Of a stretch of DNA of 64,000 nucleotides, positions 35,539 through 43,845 are shown piece after piece. The position numbers and the translations under genes were made by a program. The notes under the pieces are model-generated. The model saw nothing but the letters and a program-made list of their open reading frames with translations, had not been told where the DNA came from and ran no database searches. Numbering within the stretch: position 1 is the first letter of the stretch; the number at the start of each line of letters is the position of its first letter. The stretch is from Accumulibacter sp. (GTDB taxonomy: Bacteria > Pseudomonadota > Gammaproteobacteria > Burkholderiales > Rhodocyclaceae): the NCBI RefSeq assembly GCF_036625195.1, contig NZ_JAZKUG010000001.1, positions 992,001 to 1,056,000 of the forward strand, in the 5' to 3' direction.

Positions 35539-36917
35539 CAGACGCCCTCCCTGGCTGGCGCACAGATCGCCTCGACAACTCGCTCCATGCGCATGAAGCG
35601 CGAGCCCTTGACGAGCACGGTCGTATCCGGCCCGAGCTCGCCAAGCAGTGCTTCGACGAGCTCCGCGAGGTGGATGAAGTGCCCACCGCCGCTACCGAAG
35701 TTGTGCGCGGCGAGGGCGCTCGCCTCGCCGAGGGCCAGCAGGCGGTCGATGCCCTGACTCTTCGCATAGCCGCCGATCTCGTCGTGAAACTGGCCACTCA
35801 TCTCGCCGATCTCGCCCATGTCGCCCAGCACCAGGATCTTGCGGCCGACGGTCGCGGCAAGCACATCGATGCCGGCGCGTACCGAGTCGGGGTTGGCGTT
35901 GTAGGTGTCGTCCAGGAGCTGCGCGCCGCGCATGGCCTGACGCAGCTGCAACCGCCCCTTGAGGCCGCGGAAGCGGTTCAGGCCAGCCTGCACGGTTGCC
36001 AGCGGGATGCCGGCAGCCAGCGCGGCGGCGGCGGCGGCGAGGGCGTTGCGCGCGTTGTGCCGGCCGGGCAACGACAGCGTGACCTTGGTCTCGTCGCTGC
36101 CGCAGGCGAGCAGCAGGCGATTCTCGAGCCCATGCAACGCGACCCTGCCGCTGACGTCGGCGGCGTGCTCGAAGCCAAAGGTCGTCCGCCGCAGGCCCTG
36201 GCTCTGCTGCCGCCAGAGATCGGCCCACGGATCGTCGGCGCAGAACACGGCGACGCCGTTCTCGTCCAGCCCGGAATAGATGGTACCCTTCTCGCGGGCG
36301 ATCGCTTCCACCGAGCCCATGCCGGCGAGATGGGCGCGCTGCGCGTTGGTCACGACGGCGATGGCAGGGCGGGCGATCCCCGCAAGGTAGGCAATCTCGC
36401 CCGGGTGATTCATTCCCATCTCGACGATCGCCGCACGATGGCCGGCATGCAGGCGCAGCAGGGTCAACGGCAGGCCGATGTCGTTGTTGTAGTTCCCCTG
36501 GGTGGAGAGCACGGTATCACCGTAGGCCGCCCGCAGGATGCTGGCGATCATCTCCTTGGTCGTCGTCTTGCCGTTGCTGCCAGTGACGGCAATCAGCGGC
36601 AAAGTGAAGCGACTGCGCCAGTCTGCCGCCAGCGCGCCCAGCGAGAGCCTGGTCTCGGCCACGACGACCAGCGGCAAGCCGCTCGACCGCAGCTGCTCGG
36701 CGGCGTCAGCGGCGACGACGGCTGCGGCGGCGCCCCGCTCCCGGGCCGCGGTGAGGTAGTGGTGACCATCGAAATGGTCCCCACGCAGGGCGATGAAGAG
36801 TTCACCGGCGGCGATGGTTCGGCTGTCGGTCGACACGCCGCTGAAGCTGCAGTTGTCGCCGACGAGGGCGCCCGCCGTCGCCCGTGCCGCCGCCAGCAGG
36901 TCCATCATCTCGCTCAT
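35538..36917 (-). CDS. murF: UDP-MurNAc-tripeptide--D-alanyl-D-alanine ligase
   Basis: A 459-residue Mur ligase that attaches the D-Ala-D-Ala made by Ddl. The ATP loop VTGSNGKTTTKEM, with the MurF-specific KEM, and LLDDTYNANPDSVRAGI are diagnostic. Its start overlaps the murE stop by 4 nt. Confidence 0.96.
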   Translation of the reverse strand: MSEMMDLLAAARATAGALVGDNCSFSGVSTDSRTIAAGELFIALRGDHFDGHHYLTAARERGAAAAVVAADAAEQLRSSGLPLVVVAETRLSLGALAADWRSRFTLPLIAVTGSNGKTTTKEMIASILRAAYGDTVLSTQGNYNNDIGLPLTLLRLHAGHRAAIVEMGMNHPGEIAYLAGIARPAIAVVTNAQRAHLAGMGSVEAIAREKGTIYSGLDENGVAVFCADDPWADLWRQQSQGLRRTTFGFEHAADVSGRVALHGLENRLLLACGSDETKVTLSLPGRHNARNALAAAAAALAAGIPLATVQAGLNRFRGLKGRLQLRQAMRGAQLLDDTYNANPDSVRAGIDVLAATVGRKILVLGDMGEIGEMSGQFHDEIGGYAKSQGIDRLLALGEASALAAHNFGSGGGHFIHLAELVEALLGELGPDTTVLVKGSRFMRMERVVEAICAPAREGV

Positions 36918-38422
36918 CGATGCAACTCCTGGCGAGCGAGCAGCGCAGTGCGCGCCTGCGCGACGTCGGAGAACGGCCGTCGCACGCCGCCGATCTCCTG
37001 GTACGGCTCGTGGCCCTTGCCCGCGATCAACACCACTTCCGCAGCATGTGCCGAGAGAATCGTGCGCCGAATCGCCTCGCCACGATCGGCGATGACCTCG
37101 GCGGCCGGAGCGGCAACGCTGATCTGTGCGATGATCGCCTGCGGGTCCTCGCTGCGGGGATTGTCGCTCGTCAAGACGACGCGATCGGCACAGCGCTGGG
37201 CGACCTCGCCCATCAGCGGTCGCTTGCCGGGATCGCGATCGCCACCGCAGCCGAAGACGGCCGTCAAACCGGCACCACGCGCCGTGGCGACCGGCCGCAG
37301 CGCGCGCAACGCGTTCTCGAGGGCATCCGGCGTATGCGCATAGTCGACCACGACCAGGGGCTGCGCGTCACCGCCCACCTTCTCGAGGCGCCCGGGCGGT
37401 GGTTGCACGCCGGCGAAGCGCGCCGCAACCTCGCGCGGCGTCAGCCCGGCATCGAGCAGGACCGCGGCCACGGCCAGGAGATTGGCAACGTTGTAGCGAC
37501 CAAGCAGCGCCGTCTCGACCCAGGCCCGACCGCCGGGCGCACACAGCCGGAAACGCAGGCCGGCGATCGTTTCCTCGACGTCCTCGGCACTGATCGTCCC
37601 CTGCCGGTCGCTGCAGCCACCCTCCTGCGTATAGGCAACCACCTTGCTGGCGGTCGTCAGGCTGGCCAACTCACGCCCGAAGGGGTCGTCGACATTGCAC
37701 ACCGCCAGTCGCAGACGTGGCCAGGTGAACAACTTCGCCTTGGCTGCCGCATAGGCCGCCATGCTGCCATGATAGTCGAGGTGATCGCGGGTGAAGTTGG
37801 TGAACACCGCCACGTCCACCCGGGCGCCGTCCAGGCGGCCTTCTGCCATGCCGATCGAACTCGCCTCGAGCGCGCATGCCTGCACGTCGTCGGCCGCGTA
37901 GCCGGCGAGACAGCGCGCCAGGGTCGTCGCTTCGGGCGTCGTGAAGCCGGTGTCGGCCAGCCGCCCCGGCAGGCCGGCGCCGAGCGTCCCGATGATTGCG
38001 CAGGAACGCGGATGAGTGGCGCCGATCCACTGTGTGACGCTGGTCTTGCCGTTGGTTCCGGTGACGGCGATGAGCGACAGGCGCTCGCTCGGGCGCCCAT
38101 GGACGGCATGCGCCAGAGGCCCGCGCAGCCCGCGCAGCCCGCTGACCGGCACACCGGGGATCCGCCAGTCGTCACGCCATGGGAAGGCGTCCGCGCGGTC
38201 GTCACCTGTTTCCCAGAGGACAGCCTCGGCACCACGGGCTATCGCGTCGGCGATGAACTGGCGGCCGTCGACCGAACCGCCGGCACAGGCGAAAAACAGG
38301 TCGCCCGGCCTGACCTGCCGGCTGTCGTCAGTTGCGCCATGTGGGACGACGCCAAGCAGCGACAGCCGCTGCAGGATTGCGGCGACCGGCTCGCTGGCGT
38401 GGTTTCGCGCCGAAGCCGTCAC
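36914..38422 (-). CDS. murE: UDP-MurNAc-tripeptide synthetase
   Basis: A 502-residue Mur ligase that adds the third residue. The ATP loop VTGTNGKTSVTQW is intact. The C-terminal DNPRSEDP motif is the known signature for meso-diaminopimelate as the added residue, as opposed to lysine. It is coupled by 4-nt overlaps to ftsI upstream and murF downstream. Confidence 0.96.
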   Translation of the reverse strand: MTASARNHASEPVAAILQRLSLLGVVPHGATDDSRQVRPGDLFFACAGGSVDGRQFIADAIARGAEAVLWETGDDRADAFPWRDDWRIPGVPVSGLRGLRGPLAHAVHGRPSERLSLIAVTGTNGKTSVTQWIGATHPRSCAIIGTLGAGLPGRLADTGFTTPEATTLARCLAGYAADDVQACALEASSIGMAEGRLDGARVDVAVFTNFTRDHLDYHGSMAAYAAAKAKLFTWPRLRLAVCNVDDPFGRELASLTTASKVVAYTQEGGCSDRQGTISAEDVEETIAGLRFRLCAPGGRAWVETALLGRYNVANLLAVAAVLLDAGLTPREVAARFAGVQPPPGRLEKVGGDAQPLVVVDYAHTPDALENALRALRPVATARGAGLTAVFGCGGDRDPGKRPLMGEVAQRCADRVVLTSDNPRSEDPQAIIAQISVAAPAAEVIADRGEAIRRTILSAHAAEVVLIAGKGHEPYQEIGGVRRPFSDVAQARTALLARQELHR

Positions 38423-40170
38423 AGGCGAGCCTTTGGCAGGGGTGGCTTGGGCGTCTCGGCGACGATCAAAGGCGCGTCGGGTGATATCCCCAGCGTGCGC
38501 AGCGAGCTGCCCATGACCGACGCGAAGACCGGCGCCGCGACCTCGCCACCATAGTGCTTGCCGGCACTGGGCTCGTCGATCATGACGGCGACGATCAGGC
38601 GTGGATCGGACACCGGCGCAAAGCCGACGAAGGACGAGACATACTTGTTGGCATAGCGTCCGCCCAGCAGCTTGTGCGCCGTGCCGGTCTTGCCGGCGAC
38701 GCGATAGCCCGGAATCTGTGCCTTCGGTGCAGTGCCACCCGGTTGCACCGCCATCTCGAGCATCATGCGGACCTCACGCGCCGTCTTGGCGCTGAACACG
38801 GTCGCGCCGCTGGCCACCGGCGCATCGACCCGGGTCAACGAAAGCGGGACGAGGTCGCCATCCCGGGCAAAGACCGAGTAGGCCCGCGCCAGTTGGATCA
38901 GCGAGACCGAAATTCCGTGCCCATACGACATGGTCGCCTGCTCGATCGGCCGCCAGCTCTTCCACGGGCGAACACGCCCGGTGACTTCGCCCGGAAATCC
39001 AAGGCGGGGCACCTGGCCAAATCCGACATCGTCGAACATCTGCCACATCGTCTGCGATGGCAGCATCGCCGCGATCTTGGCGGCACCGACGTTCGACGAC
39101 TTCTGGATCACCTGGGCGACGCTCAGCGCACCATGCGGATGGGCGTCGGCAATCGTCGCGTTGCCAATCGTCAGGCGACCTGGTGCACAGTTGATGATGG
39201 TCTCCGAGCGAACCTTGCCCGTTTCGAGACCGAGGGCAATCGTGAAGGGTTTGAGCGTCGAGCCAGGTTCGAAAGTGTCGGTCAGCGCACGGTTGCGCAG
39301 CTGCGCACCGGACAGCGACTCGCGATTGTTCGGGTTGTAGGTCGGCCAGTTGGCCAGGGCGACGATCTCGCCGGTACGGGCATCGATCACCACCACGCCA
39401 CCTGCCTTGGCATTCTGGTCGCTGATCGCCTGCTTTAGGTGGCTGTACGCCAGGTACTGGATCTTCGAGTCGAGTGCCAAGCGGATTTCCTTGCCGTCCT
39501 GCGGTGGCTTGATCGACCCGACATCCTCGATGATCTGGCCACGACGATCCTTGATGACGCTGCGGCTTCCCGGCTGGCCGAGCAACTGGCCGTGGAATGC
39601 CAGTTCGACTCCCTCCAGCCCGCGGTCGTCCACGCCGGTGAAGCCGACCATGTGCGCGGTCATCTCGCCGGTCGGATAGAAGCGGCGGTACTCCTTGTCC
39701 TGGCCGATGCCGGGCAGCTTCAGCGCCGCCACACGCTCGGCCACCGCGGGCGGAATCTGCCGCCGCAGAAAGACGAAGGTCTTTTCGGTGTCGAACTTCT
39801 GCGCCAGCTGCCGCGGGTTCATCTCGAGAACTGACGCCAGCTCGACGATCTGTTCCGGCGTCAGTCGCGCGACCTGCGGCACGGCCCAGATCGACTTCAT
39901 CGGCGTCGATATCGCCAGCACGTCGCCGTGGCGGTCGGCAATGCGTCCGCGCGAGGCACTGATCTCGATGTCTCGCCGATAGCGGGACTCGCCCTTCTCC
40001 TGCAGAAAGTCGTTGTTGAGCACCTGCAGATAGAACGCGCGGCCGATCAGGACGACGAACGAGCCGATGATCAGCAGACCGATGAGGCGCGAGCGCCAGG
40101 TCGGCAGACGCATCTGCAACAACGGATTCTCGGCGAACTTGTGCGCCACCTTCCCCTTGAAACGCATCAT
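38419..40170 (-). CDS. ftsI: Septal peptidoglycan transpeptidase FtsI (PBP3)
   Basis: A 583-residue class B penicillin-binding protein. There is a cytoplasmic tail, one membrane helix (about 28-46), a pedestal domain and the transpeptidase domain. The three active-site motifs are present: STLK with the nucleophile S304, SSN at 358-360 and KTG at 494-496. I use ATG 40170, which overlaps the ftsL stop (ATGA). The open frame beyond it is inside ftsL. Its ribosome binding site lies in a perfect 12-bp palindrome (40173-40184). Confidence 0.96.
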   Translation of the reverse strand: MMRFKGKVAHKFAENPLLQMRLPTWRSRLIGLLIIGSFVVLIGRAFYLQVLNNDFLQEKGESRYRRDIEISASRGRIADRHGDVLAISTPMKSIWAVPQVARLTPEQIVELASVLEMNPRQLAQKFDTEKTFVFLRRQIPPAVAERVAALKLPGIGQDKEYRRFYPTGEMTAHMVGFTGVDDRGLEGVELAFHGQLLGQPGSRSVIKDRRGQIIEDVGSIKPPQDGKEIRLALDSKIQYLAYSHLKQAISDQNAKAGGVVVIDARTGEIVALANWPTYNPNNRESLSGAQLRNRALTDTFEPGSTLKPFTIALGLETGKVRSETIINCAPGRLTIGNATIADAHPHGALSVAQVIQKSSNVGAAKIAAMLPSQTMWQMFDDVGFGQVPRLGFPGEVTGRVRPWKSWRPIEQATMSYGHGISVSLIQLARAYSVFARDGDLVPLSLTRVDAPVASGATVFSAKTAREVRMMLEMAVQPGGTAPKAQIPGYRVAGKTGTAHKLLGGRYANKYVSSFVGFAPVSDPRLIVAVMIDEPSAGKHYGGEVAAPVFASVMGSSLRTLGISPDAPLIVAETPKPPLPKARL

Positions 40171-40445
40171 CTGGAGGATCCTCCGGCGGGCGCGGCAGCG
40201 ATCACCCGGGACGACTCGGGCGTGCTCATCCTGAGCTTGTCGCGCGCGATTTTCTCGATCCGCGGCGCTGCGCCCCAGGTCGAGAGTTCCAGCTGCAATT
40301 GTCCATGCTCGACCTCGAGCTGCCGCGCGTGTTCCTGCTCGGCCTCGAGCGCCATGAATATCCGGCGCGCCTTGTGCTGCGCAGTGACCACGCCAAGACT
40401 GCAAAGCACCATTACGAGCAACAGAAGGACGTTCAGACGAACCAT
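40167..40445 (-). CDS. ftsL: Cell division protein FtsL
   Basis: A 92-residue bitopic protein: a short N-terminus, one membrane helix (about 3-22) and a coiled coil (about 30-70) that pairs with FtsB. RIEKIARDKLRMSTP is the conserved C-terminal element. The sequence of the family varies, but size, topology and position between rsmH and ftsI are decisive. It begins one base after the rsmH stop. Confidence 0.92.
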   Translation of the reverse strand: MVRLNVLLLLVMVLCSLGVVTAQHKARRIFMALEAEQEHARQLEVEHGQLQLELSTWGAAPRIEKIARDKLRMSTPESSRVIAAAPAGGSSR

Positions 40446-40446
40446 C

Positions 40447-41397
40447 TCAGGCGGCCTTCAAGGCAAGCTTTTCCGCTATCCGCATGACGGCACTACGGGC
40501 GCGGGGATTGCTGGCCACCTCGGCAGCGCTCGCCCGGACCGGCTTGCCCACCAAGCGCAGCCGCGGCTGCGGCAGCTCGGCGGCACGCAGCGGCAGGCTC
40601 TTCGGCGCGTCGTCCGGCGCCGCCTGCGAACGCATGAAACGCTTGACGATGCGGTCTTCCAGCGAGTGGAAGCTGATCACCACCAGACGACCTCCGGACT
40701 TGAGGACGGCCATCGCCTGCGGCAGGACTAACGCGAGTTGCTCGAGCTCTTGATTGATATGAATCCGTAGAGCTTGAAAGGTACGCGTCGCCGCATCCTG
40801 GCCGGGCTCACGGGTGCGCACGGTCGCGCGTACGAGCGCGGCGAGCTCCCCCGTGGTTGCAAGAGGCCGCTCTCCCCGAGCAGCCACAATCTTCTTTGCA
40901 ATCTGGAAAGCAAACCGTTCTTCACCATAGCTCCTGATTACCTCCGTGATCTCCTGCACGCTGGCCCGCAGGAGCCACTGTGCTGCCGTTTCGCCCTCTG
41001 TCGTATCCATACGCATGTCAAGCGGTGCGTCGTGGCGAAAACTGAAACCGCGCTCTCCCTGATCGAGCTGTGGTGAGGACACTCCGACGTCGAGCAGAAC
41101 ACCGTCGACGCCTTCGTCCACCGCGAACTCCTCCTGGCGGACGGTTTCGAGGAGATCACCAAAGCGCTGGTGCCGAACCAGCAAGCGCCGGTCGCCGATT
41201 GCCGATGCAGCGGCCACCGCCTGTGGATCGCGGTCGATGGCCAGCAGGCGGCCCTCCGGCCCGAGCCGTTCGAGGATCTCCAGCGAATGCCCACCGCGGC
41301 CGAAAGTGCCGTCGATGTACCTGCCTGCGGACTGGATTCTCAGTGCCTCGACCGCCTCCCGCAAGAGGACGGTCTGATGCTGCAGCGGTGCGCTCAC
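40447..41397 (-). CDS. rsmH: 16S rRNA (cytosine1402-N4)-methyltransferase
   Basis: A 316-residue SAM-dependent methyltransferase acting on the decoding region of 16S rRNA. The cofactor loop IDGTFGRGGHS and the ATRTFQALRIHINQELEQL motif are specific for RsmH (MraW). The start overlaps the mraZ stop by 4 nt. Confidence 0.96.
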   Translation of the reverse strand: MSAPLQHQTVLLREAVEALRIQSAGRYIDGTFGRGGHSLEILERLGPEGRLLAIDRDPQAVAAASAIGDRRLLVRHQRFGDLLETVRQEEFAVDEGVDGVLLDVGVSSPQLDQGERGFSFRHDAPLDMRMDTTEGETAAQWLLRASVQEITEVIRSYGEERFAFQIAKKIVAARGERPLATTGELAALVRATVRTREPGQDAATRTFQALRIHINQELEQLALVLPQAMAVLKSGGRLVVISFHSLEDRIVKRFMRSQAAPDDAPKSLPLRAAELPQPRLRLVGKPVRASAAEVASNPRARSAVMRIAEKLALKAA

Positions 41398-41840
41398 AGC
41401 GCCAGATCTTCTAGGCCGGGAGGCAGGAACTGCTCACCCAATGCGAAGACGGCCTCCTGCTGCTGCTGCCAGCCGGCATCTGACCAGATCTCGAAATGGC
41501 TGCCTTGTCCGACGAGCCAGATTTGCTTGTCGAGCTGCGCGAAATGACGCAACTCGGGAGCCACCAGTAGCCGGCCGGCCGCGTCCATTTCCTCTTCGCG
41601 GGCGTTACCGACCAGCAGCCGCTTGATCCCGGCAGACTGCGGATTGAAGCTCGAAGCGGCCAGCACCTTGTCACGGATCGGTTCCCAGGCTGGCTCGGGA
41701 TAGAGCAGGAGACAGCGGTGGGGATGTGCGGTGAGGATCAGGCGACCATTGGCGGCAGATGCGAGCGCCTCCCGGTGGCGCGCCGGAATGGCAAACCTCC
41801 CCTTGACATCAAGACTCAACGCAGCCGCACCCTGAAACAT
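41394..41840 (-). CDS. mraZ: Transcriptional regulator MraZ
   Basis: A 148-residue protein with two AbrB-like half-domains. Each has its signature: LDVKGRFAIPARHRE near the start and MDAAGRLLVAPELRHFA in the second half. MraZ forms ring oligomers that bind repeated boxes in its own promoter and repress the dcw operon. I start at ATG 41840 (MFQGAAALSLD), the standard start; ATG 41891 would place the boxes in coding DNA. Three 10-bp-spaced boxes lie 46-71 bp upstream. Confidence 0.95.
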   Translation of the reverse strand: MFQGAAALSLDVKGRFAIPARHREALASAANGRLILTAHPHRCLLLYPEPAWEPIRDKVLAASSFNPQSAGIKRLLVGNAREEEMDAAGRLLVAPELRHFAQLDKQIWLVGQGSHFEIWSDAGWQQQQEAVFALGEQFLPPGLEDLAL

Positions 41841-41885
41841 CAAACTGACTCTTTCCCTGCCCGCAGGCCGCTCGAACGGCAAACT

Positions 41886-41911
41886 TCCCACTTTCTACCA
41901 CTTGCTCCCAC
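41886..41911 (-). promoter_or_regulatory. MraZ operator: three boxes with 10-bp period
   Basis: On the minus strand GTGGGA, GTGGTA and GTGGGA begin exactly 10 bp apart (41906-41911, 41896-41901, 41886-41891). This fits the TGGG-type direct repeats known as MraZ sites. The first box overlaps the proposed -10 element, which suits repression. Confidence 0.75.
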
Positions 41912-41938
41912 TTTAAGGCAAAGATTCTTTCAAAGCAA
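41910..41938 (-). promoter_or_regulatory. Candidate mraZ/dcw promoter
   Basis: On the minus strand TTGCTT (41938-41933) and TAAAGT (41915-41910) are separated by 17 bp. The hexamers are moderate matches to consensus, but the fit to the MraZ boxes directly downstream supports the call. Confidence 0.5.
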
Positions 41939-42202
41939 GGGTCATGCACCACTTTTCTCAATTTGGACAAGCACTTATCAGCGACTGACGGAAACCGCTC
42001 AAGGAAAGAGCGATAATTGCGCCAAAACAAGCACAAAGAGCATTTAGTTAAAGTGTTTTGTTAAAAATGGCGTGGGGGTCGCGAGTCAGCGGCGGCGGCG
42101 AATGGTCAGATGTGTACCGGACGCCGCCGGCAGCGACTGTGGCAAGGGGACAGGCGGCCGACAGCCAGCGATCGCTGACCGTCGCAGTGGTGGCGTGGGG
42201 AG
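41939..42202. other. Noncoding gap between rnpB and the dcw promoter
   Basis: This 264-bp stretch contains an AT-rich part (about 41990-42070) that contrasts with the GC-rich surroundings, and one perfect palindrome, CAGCGATCGCTG (42176-42187). I see no gene and no clean terminator for rnpB. Confidence 0.5.
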
Positions 42203-42570
42203 GTGGGAAGCCGGTCGATAAGCCGGGTTCTGTCGTGGACAGCCATTCATCTAGGCGTACTGTCACCAGCACGCTCAAGCAGCCTACCCGGAAGCAGCGC
42301 GAGCCACGCCCATGCTTCCCTATTTGGCCTTGCTCCGGATGGGGTTTGCCGTGCCGTCCGTGTTGCCACGTCCGCGGTGAGCTCTTACCTCACCGTTTCA
42401 CCCTTACCTGCCCCGGTCTGCACCGGGGCATCGGCGGTCTGCTTTCTGTTGCACTTTCCGTCACCTCGCGGTGCCCGGTCGTTAACCGGCATCGTGCTCT
42501 GTGGAGCCCGGACTTTCCTCTCGGCGCCAGGTTTGCACCTCTTGCCCAGCGGCTGCCTGACCGACTTCCC
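42203..42570 (-). ncRNA. rnpB: RNase P RNA (bacterial type A)
   Basis: The catalytic RNA of RNase P, which matures tRNA 5' ends. On the minus strand the hallmark GAGGAAAGTCCGGGCTCC block lies near the 5' end, and ACAGAACCCGGCTTATCG lies near the 3' end. The ends pair to form helix P1: GGAAGTCGGTC with GACCGGCTTCC. ACAGAA and the GGTAAGGGTGAAA block are also present. The ends given are my estimate from the P1 pairing, giving about 370 nt, a normal size for type A RNAs. Confidence 0.93.
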
Positions 42571-42576
42571 TCTCCG

Positions 42577-42582
42577 ATTATA
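42577..42582 (-). promoter_or_regulatory. rnpB -10 element
   Basis: A perfect TATAAT on the minus strand lies 7-8 bp before the expected rnpB 5' end. It contains the TAA stop of the upstream DUF3025 gene. I see no good -35 hexamer at normal spacing. Confidence 0.65.
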
Positions 42583-43360
42583 CCGGGCAGCGGCGGCGAC
42601 CGGGCGGGAACTGCCACTCGTCATCGTAGTAGGCCGCATGCTCGCTCGCCGGCGTGACCCCGGGCAGCCCAAGCAGAGGAAGCGGTTGCCAGCCGCGCGG
42701 GGCCTGGTGGCGGCCAGCCGAGAATTCTGCCGCCAGGTGACGGTCGACATCGGCAAGCTGAGTCGCCAGCGGCTGCTCCAACCAGGCTGGACTGACCTGA
42801 TGGAGGACAGCCTTGGCCGTCAGGCCACGAAACGGGCGCAGCAATTGCTCGTAGGTCGCGTGCCCGAATACCAGGCAGCGCAATTCCCGCGACAGTTCGC
42901 TTCGGCGTTCCCAGAACAGCCGGCGCCATTGAAAACCGCGCACGAGCTCGAGCAGCTCCGGGTTGCACGAAACGACGACCACGCCACACTCGTCGAAGTG
43001 CGTCAGCGCGTCACGCTCGCGACAGCGCGGCCCCACTTGCTGCCGAAGCAGCTCGACGTGGCGCGCGTTCAGCGCCGCCTTGGTCAATGGAAAGGCCAGC
43101 CAGACCAGGGCGTTGAAGAAGTCGTGCCAGTTGTCCGGCCGTGTCGCGACCTCGCCCGTCAGCCAGATGCGCGTCTCGTAGTCGAGGTTGTCGAGCGGCG
43201 GCGCCACGAACGAGATTCGCCGCCCGGCGGCATTGCGCACGTCGCGCGCCGTGGCAAGAACGGCCAGCGCAGCCGGGTCGGGTGTCGGTGGCATCTGGTC
43301 GAGGAGTGACCGCAGAGCGGCAAACAGGCCGCCCGCCGACGGCGGCCCGGCCGCGCTCAC
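42578..43360 (-). CDS. DUF3025 family protein
   Basis: A 260-residue soluble protein of the DUF3025 family. Segments such as YETRIWLTGEVATRPDNWHDFFNALVW (shown here only as landmarks: RPDNWHDFFNALVWLAFP) and the HFDECGVVVVS stretch identify it. No function is known to me. I start at GTG 43360, which overlaps the stop of the lipoprotein gene (GTGA); the frame is open far upstream through pyrC but without similarity. Its stop codon lies within the rnpB -10 box. Confidence 0.78.
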   Translation of the reverse strand: MSAAGPPSAGGLFAALRSLLDQMPPTPDPAALAVLATARDVRNAAGRRISFVAPPLDNLDYETRIWLTGEVATRPDNWHDFFNALVWLAFPLTKAALNARHVELLRQQVGPRCRERDALTHFDECGVVVVSCNPELLELVRGFQWRRLFWERRSELSRELRCLVFGHATYEQLLRPFRGLTAKAVLHQVSPAWLEQPLATQLADVDRHLAAEFSAGRHQAPRGWQPLPLLGLPGVTPASEHAAYYDDEWQFPPGRRRCPV

Positions 43361-43845
43361 TGAGCGGCCGTCGCGCCGCCAGGTGCAGGCTGCGCGACGG
43401 GCTCCGCCAGCCAGCCGAAGGTACCGTTGCGCATCTGGAAGCTTCCCTGCAGCGGCCCGAGGCCGCCTGCCGGTTCGGCCTCGAGCCGGGCGAATCCCTC
43501 GCAGGTACGCGTCTCGACGACGTACATGCGCTTGCCCTGCTTGAGAATCCAGGCGTCGTTGCCGGGCGCGAAAACCTCGACGCGAGTGTCGGCGCCACCG
43601 GCACCGATCTCGTGCCGCCGCTGGCAATCCGGCATGCGCGCCGCGACGACGGAGTATGTTGCCGTCCTGTCCCAGGGCAGGGTCTGGACGCGGATCAGCG
43701 TCAGTGCGTGCTGTCGCGAGCCATCGATCTCGAAAGCGGCACGCTGATCCGAACAAGCCGCCAGCAGCGGCAGCCACAGGAGAAACAATCTGCTCGAGAA
43801 CACAGGCAGCCTCCGCAGGGTGGGACGGCAAGCGGGCGCCGGCAT
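43357..43845 (-). CDS. Small putative lipoprotein
   Basis: A 162-residue protein with a signal peptide ending in the lipobox LLAAC, so a lipid-anchored envelope protein is likely. The mature part has two further cysteines (MPDCQRRH and ETRTCEG) that could form a disulfide. I do not recognise a family. ATG 43845 overlaps the pyrC stop (TGATG), and the gene is coupled downstream to DUF3025, suggesting a pyrC-lipoprotein-DUF3025 operon. Confidence 0.7.
   Translation of the reverse strand: MPAPACRPTLRRLPVFSSRLFLLWLPLLAACSDQRAAFEIDGSRQHALTLIRVQTLPWDRTATYSVVAARMPDCQRRHEIGAGGADTRVEVFAPGNDAWILKQGKRMYVVETRTCEGFARLEAEPAGGLGPLQGSFQMRNGTFGWLAEPVAQPAPGGATAAQ

Noticed and set aside
42176..42187. CAGCGATCGCTG as a regulatory palindrome or a HIP1-like repeat
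   Set aside because: GCGATCGC occurs by chance in GC-rich DNA, including inside genes in this window, and it is not repeated in intergenic positions.
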